Assembly: GCF_023502345.1 (NCBI RefSeq)
Contig: NZ_JAMFLX010000012.1
Coordinates: 62,001 to 126,000, forward strand
Origin: Parendozoicomonas callyspongiae
Lineage (GTDB): Bacteria; Pseudomonadota; Gammaproteobacteria; Pseudomonadales; Endozoicomonadaceae
Length of the DNA: 64,000 bases
Direction: 5' to 3'
Numbering within the stretch: the stretch's first letter is position 1; each line of letters opens with the position of its first letter. A program made the position numbers and the translations under genes. The notes below the pieces were generated by a model. The model had not been told where the DNA came from. It ran no database searches and saw only the letters and a list, made by a program, of their open reading frames with translations. Below are positions 54,234 through 63,860 of the stretch, in pieces.

Positions 54234-54713
54234 GTGATTGATTCTGACGGTTTCAGGCCCAACGTCGGCATCATCCTTGCCAACCGGCAGGGTCAGGTGC
54301 TGTGGGCTAAGCGAATCGGACAGGATGCGTGGCAGTTTCCCCAGGGTGGTATTAATGGTGAGGAAACTCCGGAAGAGGCCATGTACCGGGAGCTCTATGA
54401 GGAAGTTGGACTGGAACCGGAAGATGTCAGGATTCTTGCCTGCACCCGGGGCTGGCTTCGTTATCGACTTCCTCGCAGGCTGGTCCGCAAGGACAGCCGG
54501 CCACTGTGTATTGGCCAGAAGCAGAAATGGTTTCTGCTTGAACTGGTCAGCAGTGATGAGCGGGTACGGGTGGATATTTCCAAATCTCCGGAGTTCGATG
54601 GCTGGCGCTGGGTCAGCTACTGGTTTCCTGTTGGCCAGGTGGTGGCATTCAAACGTGATGTTTACCGGCGTGCCATGAAGGAGCTTGCACCAAGGCTGTT
54701 GCAGTTGTTATAG
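54234..54713 (+). CDS. rppH: RNA pyrophosphohydrolase RppH
   Basis: 159 residues from a GTG start with AGGG upstream ([17 protein letters not shown]). Removes pyrophosphate from 5'-triphosphorylated mRNA, which starts RNase E decay. The Nudix box (G38 to L60) has all consensus residues: [13 protein letters not shown], then RELYEEVGL. It is followed 49 bp later by ptsP, the order seen in Pseudomonas. Confidence 0.95.
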   Translation: MIDSDGFRPNVGIILANRQGQVLWAKRIGQDAWQFPQGGINGEETPEEAMYRELYEEVGLEPEDVRILACTRGWLRYRLPRRLVRKDSRPLCIGQKQKWFLLELVSSDERVRVDISKSPEFDGWRWVSYWFPVGQVVAFKRDVYRRAMKELAPRLLQLL

Positions 54714-54762
54714 GTTAAATTGTTGTTGCAGATAAGGAGTAGACGAGGAGTCTGAACAGAAC

Positions 54763-57042
54763 ATGCTGAGCACTTTGCGCAGAATCGTCCAGGAAGTTGG
54801 AACGGCCCGAGACCTTCAGGCCGCGCTGGATATTATTGTGCGCAGTGTGCGCCTGGCCATGTGTACAGATGTTTGCTCCGTGTATCTCTACGACGATGAT
54901 GCCGACCGTTATACCCTGATGGCTTCTGAAGGCTTGAATCGCAAGGCTATTGGCCGGGTAACGTTATCCCGGTCTGAAGGCCTTGTGGGTCAGGTTGGCC
55001 TTCGGGAAGAGCCTATCAACCTGGAAGATGCTGCTTCTCATCCCAAATTCCGTTATCTGGAAGAGACCGGGGAAGAGCGATTTCGCTCTTTCCTCGGTGT
55101 TCCCATTATTCATCACCGTAATCTGCTGGGTGTTCTTGTTGTCCAGCAGGCGGTTAAACGTCGCTTTGATGAGAGCGAGGAGTCATTCCTCGTCACCATG
55201 TCGGCTCAGCTGGCGGGAGTGATTGCTCACGCTGAAGCGACCGGCTCATTACATATTCCTTCATCCAGTCATGAAAAACCCCGGCAGTCCCGCTTTATGG
55301 GGGTGGCCGGGTCACCCGGTATTGCTATTGGAACGGCGGTGGTTCTGGCACCTCCTGCCGATCTTGCAGCTGTCCCGGAGAAAGAGACGGATGATATCGA
55401 CGGGGAGATTCAGCTGTTCCGGCAGGCATTGTGTTCTGTTCGGGACCAGATGAGCAGAACGGCAGAAAAACTTGCTGGCAGTATCCCTCCCGAAGAACAG
55501 GCCCTGTTCGATGTTTACCTGCGCATGCTTGACGATAATGCCCTTGGGGCAGAAGTTGAGACGGCCATCAAGAAAGGTCAGTGGGCTCAGGGTGCCCTGC
55601 GTGAAGTGATTGAAGAGCATGTTGGCCACTTTGAAAAAATGGATGACCCCTACCTTCGTGAGCGTGCCGTTGATGTACGTGATCTCGGTCGAAGGGTTCT
55701 GGCCAGCCTGCAGCAGCAGCAGGCGCAGGAAGTCACATGGCCAGATGAGGCCGTAGTGATCAGTGAAGAACTGACACCTGCCATGCTGGGCGAGATTCCC
55801 AGGCATAAGCTGGTGGGATTGGTATCTGTGCAGGGTTCCGGTAACTCCCACGTAGCGATTCTCGCAAGAGCCATGGGCGTTCCCACAATTATGGGTGCTG
55901 TTGATCTGCCCTGGGAGCGGGTAGGTGGCAGAGAGCTGATTGTTGATGGCAATCTTGGACGGGTTTATGCCTCTCCGGCAGCAGAGCTGGTCAGTCAGTA
56001 TCGCCAACTAATCGATGAAGAGCAGGCTTTTGTTGAAGGCTTGGAAGCTTTAAAAGATGAGCCGTGTCTGACCCCTGATCACTACCGTCTTCCACTCTGG
56101 GTAAATACCGGACTGATGACGGACACTGTGCGCTCACTGGATAAAGGTGCAGAAGGTGTAGGCCTCTACCGCACTGAAGTGCCCTTTATGATTCGGGAAC
56201 GTTTTCCCAGTGAGAAAGAGCAGGAAGAGATTTACCGTGATCAGCTGAAAGCCTTTGCTCCCAAGCCGGTCACTATCCGTACCCTTGATATTGGTGGTGA
56301 TAAATCACTGAGTTATTTTCCCATCAAGGAAGAGAATCCCTTTCTGGGATGGCGTGGAATTCGGGTGACGCTGGATCATCCCGAGATTTTCCTGGTACAG
56401 ATCCGGGCCATGCTTAAGGCCAGTGCCGGGCTGGATAATCTGCGTATTATGCTGCCAATGATTTCCGGAGTGCCGGAAGTTGAAGAAGCCCTTTATCTGA
56501 TTCACCGGGCTTATCACGAAGTGTTAAGTGAAGGCGTTGACGTTCAGCTGCCACCTATTGGTGTTATGGTGGAAGTGCCGGCGGCTGTTTATCAGGTTAA
56601 GGACTTTGCCCGCCGTGTGGATTTTCTCTCCATTGGCAGTAACGACTTAACGCAATATATTCTGGCTGTTGACCGCAATAATCCCAGGGTTGCCGAGTTA
56701 TATCACTCCTTCCACCCTGCAGTACTTCAGGCATTGCAGAAAGTTGTTAACGATGCTCACAAGGAAGGCAAGCCCGTTTCCATCTGCGGTGAAATGGCTG
56801 GTGATCCTGCTGCAGCTGTGCTGCTGATGGCAATGGGTTTCGATATTCTGTCTATGAATGCCACGCACCTTCCACGGGTTAAATGGGCGTTGCGTAATAT
56901 TCCCCTCGAACATGCTAAAGAGATTCTTGATGATGTGATGGAAATGGATAACCCGCGGGTTATTCGCAGTGCTGTTGAACTGGCACTCCGTCATCGAGGA
57001 CTGGAAAAGGTACTTGCCGGAAGGGCTGATGTAGCCGGATAG
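54763..57042 (+). CDS. ptsP: Phosphoenolpyruvate-protein phosphotransferase PtsP (EI-Ntr)
   Basis: 759 residues: an N-terminal GAF domain (about 15-155), then the enzyme I phosphohistidine and PEP-binding domains. The active-site His is H363 in GSGNSHVAILARAMGVPT, and the PEP-binding TIM barrel carries GVGLYRTEVPF and SIGSNDLTQYILAVDR. It feeds phosphate to NPr and EIIA-Ntr, which regulate metabolism rather than sugar uptake. Confidence 0.95.
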   Translation: MLSTLRRIVQEVGTARDLQAALDIIVRSVRLAMCTDVCSVYLYDDDADRYTLMASEGLNRKAIGRVTLSRSEGLVGQVGLREEPINLEDAASHPKFRYLEETGEERFRSFLGVPIIHHRNLLGVLVVQQAVKRRFDESEESFLVTMSAQLAGVIAHAEATGSLHIPSSSHEKPRQSRFMGVAGSPGIAIGTAVVLAPPADLAAVPEKETDDIDGEIQLFRQALCSVRDQMSRTAEKLAGSIPPEEQALFDVYLRMLDDNALGAEVETAIKKGQWAQGALREVIEEHVGHFEKMDDPYLRERAVDVRDLGRRVLASLQQQQAQEVTWPDEAVVISEELTPAMLGEIPRHKLVGLVSVQGSGNSHVAILARAMGVPTIMGAVDLPWERVGGRELIVDGNLGRVYASPAAELVSQYRQLIDEEQAFVEGLEALKDEPCLTPDHYRLPLWVNTGLMTDTVRSLDKGAEGVGLYRTEVPFMIRERFPSEKEQEEIYRDQLKAFAPKPVTIRTLDIGGDKSLSYFPIKEENPFLGWRGIRVTLDHPEIFLVQIRAMLKASAGLDNLRIMLPMISGVPEVEEALYLIHRAYHEVLSEGVDVQLPPIGVMVEVPAAVYQVKDFARRVDFLSIGSNDLTQYILAVDRNNPRVAELYHSFHPAVLQALQKVVNDAHKEGKPVSICGEMAGDPAAAVLLMAMGFDILSMNATHLPRVKWALRNIPLEHAKEILDDVMEMDNPRVIRSAVELALRHRGLEKVLAGRADVAG

Positions 57043-57225
57043 ACTATTGTTATCAGGTCCTCGATAACAGGCCTGAATAATGATAAAGCATATAACCGTG
57101 GTCGGTGGAACTTGAGTCAGTTGTATTGAAGTAGTGTTATTTGAATCCTGAAATTATTGCAGTTGACCGGCTCTCTATGATCAGGGAAAGTTAAACAAGC
57201 ACAAATAAAAATAATAAAGCAGCGT

Positions 57226-58896
57226 ATGTTCGCATTTGATTACATTATCGTAGGCGGTGGTTCAGCAGGGTGTGTTTTGGCGAGCCGACTTTCCGAAAAC
57301 CCAGATACTACTGTCGCCTTGCTGGAAGCCGGGCCGGAAGATAAATCACCTCTTATCAGCACACCTCTGGGTATTATTGGCTTGATGAATCTGCCCAGAT
57401 TTAATTGGAAGTTTGAGAGCCAGCCTGAACCTTATTTGAATAACCGCCCTCAATATTGTCCTCGGGGAAAGGGTCTGGGTGGTAGCAGCTCAATCAATGC
57501 CATGATCTATATCCGTGGCCATGCTGATGATTATGCTAACTGGACAGAAGAAGGAAACAGCGAGTGGACCTATGCTGATCTTCTGCCCTACTTCAAGAAG
57601 GCCATGCATCAGGAACGTGGAGAATGCGACTGGCATGGAACCGATGGCCCCTTAAATGTCACTGATGCTCCTTATCGACACCCTGTATCGGAGAGCTTTC
57701 TGCTCGCAACTCTTGAAGCTGGCCACAAGTACAACCCTGATTTTAATGGTGCAAGCCAGGAGGGAATGGGCTGGTACCAGTTAACCATGAAAGATGGTGA
57801 ACGCTGCAGTGCTGCAAGAGCCTATCTCCATCCGGTAAGAGACAGGAAAAATCTTACTGTTATAACTGAAGCCCAAACCACTCGTGTTCTTTTCAAAGGA
57901 AGGCAGGCTACAGGTGTTGAAGTAGTTGTGGATGGAAAAATGAAAACCCTGCAGGCCAATCGGGAAGTCCTGTTATGTGCCGGGAGCCTGCAGAGCCCAC
58001 AGCTACTTATGCTGTCAGGTGTGGGTGATGCAGCTGAACTGCAGAAACACAGTATCCCTGTTCACCATATCCTGCCGGGTGTTGGAAAAAATCTGCAGGA
58101 ACATTCGGATGTCGTGATTACCCAGCGCAGGAAAAAATGGGACACCTTGTCTTTCTCACCTGTTCAGGGTGTCAGAATGCTTGGGGATTTCTGGCATTAT
58201 TATAGGAATCGAACCGGGTTGCTGGCTATTCCTCCTGTTGAGGTCGGTGGTTTCTTTAAATCTTCACCAGAAGTCGACAGGCCGGATATTCAGATCCAGT
58301 TTATTCCCATGCTGACGGATGATCATGGGCGCAACCTGAAGATAATGACCGGCTGGGGCTATTCCACTCATATTAATCTGCTGAGACCTAAAAGCCGGGG
58401 CCATCTGGCACTGGCCAGCAGTGACCCGTTTGATGCTCCGGAAATACATCTGAATATGATGTCTGATCCTGATGATATGGATATTCTGGTAAAAGGTCTG
58501 AAGAAACTGCGGGAGATTTATGCCGCAAAACCTCTGCAAAAGTATGCAGGGGAAGAGGTTTTTCCTGGCAGCTCAGTTCAGAGTGATACAGAGATCGCCG
58601 AGTTTATTCGTCAGAAGGCTGCACACGTTTATCATCCTGTAGGCACCTGCAAGATGGGGCGAGGATATGGCAGCGTTGTTGACTATCAGCTCAGGGTGCA
58701 CGGATTGGAAAGGCTGCGGGTAGTGGACGCATCAATTATGCCAACACTTGTGAGTGGCAATACCAATGCTCCAGTTATTGCTATAGCTGAGAAAGCTGCT
58801 GACATGATCCAGAAAAGCTGGATTCAGCCTGAGTTGGCTCTGGATAGTGAGGCTTTGAATCAAAGCCAGATTATGACTGAACCGGAAGGCGTATAA
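57226..58896 (+). CDS. GMC-family FAD oxidoreductase (choline/alcohol dehydrogenase-like)
   Basis: 556 residues. The N-terminal FAD-binding motif is VGGGSAGCVLASRLSE, followed by the GMC signature PRGKGLGGSSSINAMIYIRG. The C-terminal active-site His is in VYHPVGTCKMG, with the Asn partner in SGNTNAPVI. It could be a BetA-like choline dehydrogenase or an alcohol dehydrogenase. betB and betI are absent, so I leave the substrate open. Confidence 0.9.
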   Translation: MFAFDYIIVGGGSAGCVLASRLSENPDTTVALLEAGPEDKSPLISTPLGIIGLMNLPRFNWKFESQPEPYLNNRPQYCPRGKGLGGSSSINAMIYIRGHADDYANWTEEGNSEWTYADLLPYFKKAMHQERGECDWHGTDGPLNVTDAPYRHPVSESFLLATLEAGHKYNPDFNGASQEGMGWYQLTMKDGERCSAARAYLHPVRDRKNLTVITEAQTTRVLFKGRQATGVEVVVDGKMKTLQANREVLLCAGSLQSPQLLMLSGVGDAAELQKHSIPVHHILPGVGKNLQEHSDVVITQRRKKWDTLSFSPVQGVRMLGDFWHYYRNRTGLLAIPPVEVGGFFKSSPEVDRPDIQIQFIPMLTDDHGRNLKIMTGWGYSTHINLLRPKSRGHLALASSDPFDAPEIHLNMMSDPDDMDILVKGLKKLREIYAAKPLQKYAGEEVFPGSSVQSDTEIAEFIRQKAAHVYHPVGTCKMGRGYGSVVDYQLRVHGLERLRVVDASIMPTLVSGNTNAPVIAIAEKAADMIQKSWIQPELALDSEALNQSQIMTEPEGV

Positions 58897-58918
58897 GTTG
58901 AATACAGCTTTAATGCGT

Positions 58919-59758
58919 TCACTGTGGAACTGAAGCCTTTGGCTGATGAAAATCTCCTGTAAGCAGGATTTTCAGGATTTTGCTCCCCCAGTAAAAATTC
59001 AGACTGTGGGATAGCAGGCCTCCGCCGATCATCAGGAAATTGCCAGTCTTCTCCAGGGGGAAGTGAATGTCCTTTCTGTAGACATTCTGAATGTACTGAC
59101 CCCAGATATAAGGAAAAATACCCCAGCGATAAATAAAGAATAATGCCGCAAAGGGATACATAAAGTTCCTGTGAACGCGCCGCAGGTTGTAAAAAATCTG
59201 TGAGGTTTCCATAAGGAGCGGCTCAATAAATAAGTGCTGCTTATTCTGGCTGGCCAGCAGAGATATTGTCAGAAACATTCCTCCACCATGAATCATGAAC
59301 TCTGTTGAGCCTTGATTGAACGAGTCATGAAATTCATAAGCGGAATACCCCCAGGATATCAAGGGAAGAATGCTAGCCAGATAACTGTCTGATGGAGCAT
59401 CACTGATTATTTTTTCCCACCATGTTTTCTCACTGGTATGGAACAGATAGTTAGAGCCAATACCTGTCAGCAGTGCATGAAGAAGAGGTGAACAGGTGTC
59501 ATTTCGCTTTTCGCCGGGAGCCAGCCCGTAATTACAGTATTCATGCACAATCTTAAAGCCAATGGCGGACACAACCGGAATCAGGAAAAGCCCTTTATTC
59601 ATTTCCGCAGGAATTTGTTCTGATTCCTGATCATCCTCCTGTTGCAGGAGAAACTCACTCATCCTGAATGGAGAATGGGCTTTGCACAGGTTATAACCAA
59701 AAATTCCGGTCAAGCCAATACTGATCAAGAGAATTATCGGAAATCTCTGGTACACCAC
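58919..59758 (-). CDS. TLC-domain (TRAM-LAG1-CLN8-like) membrane protein
   Basis: 279 residues from a GTG start at 59758 (the exact start is uncertain). An N-terminal hydrophobic helix (8-22) is followed by several spans. The block SYSAYEFHDSFNQGS, then MIHGGGMFLTISLLAS with a conserved-type His (H157), LFIEPLLMETSQIFYNLRRV (the E-x-S segment of TLC domains) and FIYRWGIFPYIW fit the TLC fold of ceramide synthases and CLN8-type proteins. Bacterial TLC proteins are uncommon. No enzyme activity can be inferred. Confidence 0.65.
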   Translation of the reverse strand: MVYQRFPIILLISIGLTGIFGYNLCKAHSPFRMSEFLLQQEDDQESEQIPAEMNKGLFLIPVVSAIGFKIVHEYCNYGLAPGEKRNDTCSPLLHALLTGIGSNYLFHTSEKTWWEKIISDAPSDSYLASILPLISWGYSAYEFHDSFNQGSTEFMIHGGGMFLTISLLASQNKQHLFIEPLLMETSQIFYNLRRVHRNFMYPFAALFFIYRWGIFPYIWGQYIQNVYRKDIHFPLEKTGNFLMIGGGLLSHSLNFYWGSKILKILLTGDFHQPKASVPQ

Positions 59759-59833
59759 CTATTGCCCCTGAAATTTTTGATCACGAGTATAGGCAGGGAA
59801 TCTATTTGATGCCGCGTAAATAATAGACGTTTT

Positions 59834-61033
59834 CTAACCAGGTAACCGTATTTTATGGCGTATTTTTTCTGCTATTGCCTGACAGAATAGAAGTTCTGAC
59901 TTGTCCCGATATAAAGACTCTGGCGTGGCATGAACACCATAGGCTTTATCATAAACTCTGCGTTTGAGATCGTTCAGAATCACTTCCAGTTCATGTAAAG
60001 CGGCATGGTAATAACCGGAACGTTGCAGGCGTTCGCAATAACCAAACCTTTGACCAGAGGAAAAGTAGCGCATCATGGCATCTTGTCCGGCGTGGACTGG
60101 CTGGCAGTTCGGCAACTGCTTTAACTGTTGTCGAGTATGGGCAATCGCACGGGATGCTGGTGGTAGCTCCTCTTTGACATTTTTCAGGGTGACAGGAGGG
60201 AGGTAATTCCTGTGTTTCAGAATTCCCAGCAGGCTGCCAAAGGTTTTGAATAATCTGATCAGGGCTTCACCAAAGCCGTGAGCGTCCAGAACACTGCCAA
60301 CAAAACCGAAGCCACGGGTACGAACAGCTTCTTCCTCAAAATAATCGGTAAAACCTCCCGGATAACCTGTGAGCAGAAAAACATCTCGTGGAAAACCGGA
60401 GCAGTTATTACCAATGGTACGAAAGCGCAGTGGCGGTGTTGTTGATTCGGGATCCTTCAGCAGCTGCTGAATATAGTGCTCGATTTTCTCGAACTCATCT
60501 TCCGTAACTTCAAATGTGATATTAGGGTGCTCCCTGTAATCCTGACCAACCTGTTTATACATCCGAACTTCGTCATTGAGACGAGCTTTACGTGGAAAGA
60601 TGGTGCCGATGAATGATATCAACCAGCAGAGACCAATCATGATGATACCAATGCTTCTACGCAGACCTTTCGGCAGAGAGTAAGCAATCACCTGTCCATT
60701 GCTGGACAACCTAACAAGGTCTCTGTTCAGGGCATATTTGCCATAGATGAGATCCCGTCCCTTGCAGGGTTTATGAAGGCGAATATAACTGTGATCAGTA
60801 TCTTGGTAGATACTCAATGTACGGCGCTGGTTTAATGGTTTTTTGAAAATAGGAGTGGCAGATCGGGTGATAAACCGGTTGCGCTCAAAAGCTGTACCGC
60901 AAACGTAGAGGGTTTGTCCCTCAGCCAGAACCTTTGTGCGGTGGCTGGTATTGCCCCGGTTAAGAATACGCCTCCAAACTTTGGCTGAGGTCGTATCACC
61001 CTGAACAAACGGGCTGGTAAGCGGAGTTGTCAT
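59834..61033 (-). CDS. Putative papain-like Cys/His protein with a membrane helix
   Basis: 399 residues from ATG 61033, with AGGGA upstream. Counting from this start, a hydrophobic segment at about 128-145 (IGIIMIGLCWLISFIGTIF) looks like a membrane anchor. H81 (DTDHSYIRLH) and C211 (IGNNCSGFPRDVFLLTG) are arranged like the His and Cys of permuted papain-like families (PPPDE/LRAT/NlpC-P60), where the motif N-C-x-x-F carries the nucleophile. The C-terminal third is helical. This is motif matching by eye; function is unknown. Confidence 0.55.
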   Translation of the reverse strand: MTTPLTSPFVQGDTTSAKVWRRILNRGNTSHRTKVLAEGQTLYVCGTAFERNRFITRSATPIFKKPLNQRRTLSIYQDTDHSYIRLHKPCKGRDLIYGKYALNRDLVRLSSNGQVIAYSLPKGLRRSIGIIMIGLCWLISFIGTIFPRKARLNDEVRMYKQVGQDYREHPNITFEVTEDEFEKIEHYIQQLLKDPESTTPPLRFRTIGNNCSGFPRDVFLLTGYPGGFTDYFEEEAVRTRGFGFVGSVLDAHGFGEALIRLFKTFGSLLGILKHRNYLPPVTLKNVKEELPPASRAIAHTRQQLKQLPNCQPVHAGQDAMMRYFSSGQRFGYCERLQRSGYYHAALHELEVILNDLKRRVYDKAYGVHATPESLYRDKSELLFCQAIAEKIRHKIRLPG

Positions 61034-61140
61034 GGCAGTCTTCCCTAAATCGTTACCGCGCATGACAGGTAGTTGGTGTTGTTGTTTATCCTGACGGACC
61101 GCTGCGCGACAAGGGTTTGTATTATTAGTGGTTGTTTATT

Positions 61141-61464
61141 TTATAAATTTTCTAAAATCAGTTTCTGGGCTTCCCCAAGCCAGACAGCGTGTTTGGTATG
61201 GTCTGCCAGATCATCGCCTGTTAACGGATGAATCAGTATGGAAAGGCCATGCCTGTTCTGCTCAAGCCAAGCGACAACCTCTTCATAAAATGCTGGTTTA
61301 AAAGAAATCCGGCAGCTGCGCCCGGGGTGTGGTCCGGTCGGGTTGCGGTGCATATGACCAACTTTCAGGGCATAGCGCTGGGCAACCTTACGGCAAAGCT
61401 TGTCTGCCCGATCGAATGATTCATCAGTGAAATAGACATGGGCGTGGTAACCGGAAACTTTCAT
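61141..61464 (-). CDS. DOPA 4,5-dioxygenase-family protein
   Basis: 107 residues from the ATG at 61464, which is preceded by AAGGG (an upstream start at 61518 adds 18 unlike residues). It shows the family blocks YHAHVYFTDES, NPTGPHPGRSCRISF and ILIHPLTGDDLADHT, with conserved His residues for Fe(II). Bacterial members are extradiol-type dioxygenase relatives whose natural substrate is mostly unknown. Confidence 0.82.
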   Translation of the reverse strand: MKVSGYHAHVYFTDESFDRADKLCRKVAQRYALKVGHMHRNPTGPHPGRSCRISFKPAFYEEVVAWLEQNRHGLSILIHPLTGDDLADHTKHAVWLGEAQKLILENL

Positions 61465-61678
61465 GTTGCTGTTACCCTTTTTGTGCTGACACCCCATGTG
61501 TTCTCCCCGGGTTGCCATGCTGTTTTGAATTATTTGGGCTAACTGAAAATTTATCTGGATCTATTGAACGGGAGATTAGGGGCTAAAGCAAGGGCATGGC
61601 AAGGAATAATGTGCGGTCTTAGGTGTAAGATATGCAACAAAAAGGCGAAAATCAGCCGCCTTTAGTCACTAAAGTCGT

Positions 61679-62473
61679 TTAAGCTGTCTTGGCAATATTT
61701 CGGGCCAGCCACCCCTCTGGCATAGCGATAGTTTTCTTGAAGAACCCTGATGGCTCACCTCCTATTGTATAAAACTGCTCATGCCAGTGCAGTTTTCCAT
61801 CACGCTCCAGAACCAGCCCTGTACTGTTGCGGGTACCGTAGTTGGGTGAGCGGATAAAACAGGGCGCCAGCATACGTTCCCACACGGGATCAACGCCGGT
61901 ATCAGGAATCTCATCATCCGGTGGGCGCTTTTCATCATGCAGAAGGTCAATGCAGCTCTGGGGTGTTATGTTCCCTGAATCAATAACTTTCCTGAGCTTT
62001 TTCTTAAGACGGCGAACCTTGGGCCAGGGCGTGTTCAGAAGACCGTTGCTGAGGCCGTATAAACCCGGCTCCAGTTGGCGGATAACGTCCTGTCTGTTGG
62101 AGTAGTACCAGAGGGCATTGCTGTCTGCCAGAAGCAGGTTAAAGCCAGCATAAAGATGGCGGTTATTGTGTACTCGTTGAAGGTATTCTACTGTAGGAAT
62201 GTCCCCAGCCAGGAAATTTGTAATCAGCTCTCCCCGTGTTCTCTCGCCACTGGCATCAAGTTCCCGAAAGTTGGTAATGGCAGCCATACGCCCCTGTGTG
62301 CCTACGGCCAGCCAGGTGCCACTTGCGCGCTGGTCACGGCCACCAAAAATATTGTGGTGATCCTCCCAGTACTCGGCCTTGCTGGTGGGGCGGGCATAGA
62401 ACTCATCACGGTTGGACGCCATGATCAGCGGGTATTGGTGGTCCGGGTTCCAGTTCAGGGCAATCAGGCACAT
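61679..62473 (-). CDS. NRDE-family (TANGO2-like) protein
   Basis: 264 residues. It begins MCLIALNWNPDH with Cys2 as the probable N-terminal nucleophile after Met removal, then the signature ASNRDEFYARPT that gives the family its name. Other conserved blocks are GGRDQRASGTWLAV and AAITNFRE. The family is shared between bacteria and eukaryotes (TANGO2) and linked to haem or lipid handling; its activity is unsettled. Confidence 0.9.
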   Translation of the reverse strand: MCLIALNWNPDHQYPLIMASNRDEFYARPTSKAEYWEDHHNIFGGRDQRASGTWLAVGTQGRMAAITNFRELDASGERTRGELITNFLAGDIPTVEYLQRVHNNRHLYAGFNLLLADSNALWYYSNRQDVIRQLEPGLYGLSNGLLNTPWPKVRRLKKKLRKVIDSGNITPQSCIDLLHDEKRPPDDEIPDTGVDPVWERMLAPCFIRSPNYGTRNSTGLVLERDGKLHWHEQFYTIGGEPSGFFKKTIAMPEGWLARNIAKTA

Positions 62474-62657
62474 CGGGTATTCTACGTGTTTATTAATTTA
62501 TCAATCAGCCTTTACAGGGGCTACGGTACACTACGCAGAGACTGTTTCAATAGATTCACTCGCCGCCAGATGAAAAAAGGGTCATGAATCAGATGCGTTG
62601 ATCTCGTATAGTTCATAGACTCGCTTTACTGGTATTCTGCCCATTTTTTCCTATGGC

Positions 62658-63125
62658 AGTCATTAGCCATCTAAAAAACTCGCTCCGCCACAGGTGACGT
62701 CACTGCCTTTCGACAATGAAGAGTTGGTGTTGATCTGCCAGATGGATGAACAATGGTCTTATGTTGGAAATAAAAAGAATCAACGCTGGTTATTCTACGC
62801 TTGGGAGCCTCGCTACCAGAGAGTGATCACTCATGTCTTTGGTCGCCGAACCAAGAAGACTCTGAAAAAGCTAATGAAGCTGGTCAAGCCCTACAAGTTC
62901 AAGTTTTACTGCACTGATGACTGGAAGCCCTACGGTGCAGAACTACCTGATGCTATCCATGTTGTTACCAAGAAGCTGACACAGAGCATCGAGAGAACAA
63001 ACCTGACTCTTCGCACTCGCCTGAAGCGGTTAACTCGTAAAACCATCTGTTTTTCTCGCTCAGAAGAACTCCATGATAAGGTGATTGGTGAGTTCATCTC
63101 TAGAATGTGGTATCAACCTGTTTGA
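62658..63125 (+). mobile_element. 5'-truncated IS1-family insertion sequence
   Basis: Only the 3' part of an IS1-like element is present. The last residues of the InsA frame (VISHLKNSLRHR, stop at about 62696) overlap the start of InsB. The slippery run AAAAAAC, the site of the -1 frameshift that makes the InsAB' transposase, lies at 62673-62679. Upstream of about 62655 the InsA sequence is not recognisable. I could not identify terminal repeats or a target duplication, so the boundaries are approximate. Confidence 0.75.
62694..63125 (+). CDS. insB: IS1-family transposase catalytic part (InsB)
   Basis: 143 residues from GTG 62694; family InsB is about 167. The DDE residues appear in order: MDEQWSYVG, YCTDDWKPY and SIERTNLTLR, followed by the basic SEELHDKVIG. 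The frame is open upstream to 62667 with the family-like SKKLAPPQ, in line with normal translation by frameshift from InsA. Without an intact InsA it is likely inactive by itself. Confidence 0.8.
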   Translation: MTSLPFDNEELVLICQMDEQWSYVGNKKNQRWLFYAWEPRYQRVITHVFGRRTKKTLKKLMKLVKPYKFKFYCTDDWKPYGAELPDAIHVVTKKLTQSIERTNLTLRTRLKRLTRKTICFSRSEELHDKVIGEFISRMWYQPV

Positions 63126-63132
63126 AACATGA

Positions 63133-63675
63133 CTCTATTTATCATTACTTCCATATGGCCACACTCCAATACCCCATGATATGGGGTACCCTCCGGAAGC
63201 ACTAATCATAGAAGCCAACTCTTGTAAGTTATCTTTAGGGCGTGAACAGACTTTCGAATTATCAAAACTATTACTGCTAATATTTCATGAAGATTATGAT
63301 GGTGCTCTCAGGCTACTGAAGGAAAAGCGGAGTGACCTCAGTGACCTCAAGTTTCTCTATAGCCAGAAAAATAGCGACGCGCCAGGGAGGATCACAGTTC
63401 AATCCCTTCTTGAGAAAGGTAAGAACAATAGACTGGGTGATATTGAAAAAGAGGCGCTGATATCATCTCTCGCCTCTCAATCATTGGTCAAATTTATGAT
63501 CCAGTGTATGGATGAGAGTTCAACAACCAGAGATCATTTTCGAATACAGAAGTGTCATGTTAACCAGCCGTGTAATGATGCCGTTGTGATGGGGCTGGTC
63601 AGGTTTGCGCAGATGAAAAATTTAGAAAGTGATCTGCTATCAGGGCAAGAAAACATAAACGATGACATTTCATAA
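63133..63675 (+). pseudogene. Orphan gene fragment next to the IS1 element
   Basis: An open frame runs from just after the insB stop (63133) to the stop at 63673-63675; the first ATG is at 63181 without a ribosome site. A 19-bp near-palindrome (TACCCCAT-GAT-ATGGGGTA) spans that ATG. The frame encodes about 180 residues, helical and charged (QTFELSKLLLLIFHEDYDG), with no known motif. It is probably the 3' end of a gene whose 5' part was lost with or through IS1 insertion, perhaps an effector-like protein. Confidence 0.55.
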
Positions 63676-63860
63676 AGACATCTTATGAAAGTCTGAGCAC
63701 TGTTTACACCAAAGATATTGAAACCCGGTAAAAATATTCCTTCATGTCATTACTCCAGACTCCAGCCCACAAAACTAAATCTTTCCAGAATGTGTTACAG
63801 TCCCGACAATCTAAATGACACTGCCATATCGGCAGGGCAATATTGGGTCAGGCTGGAATT

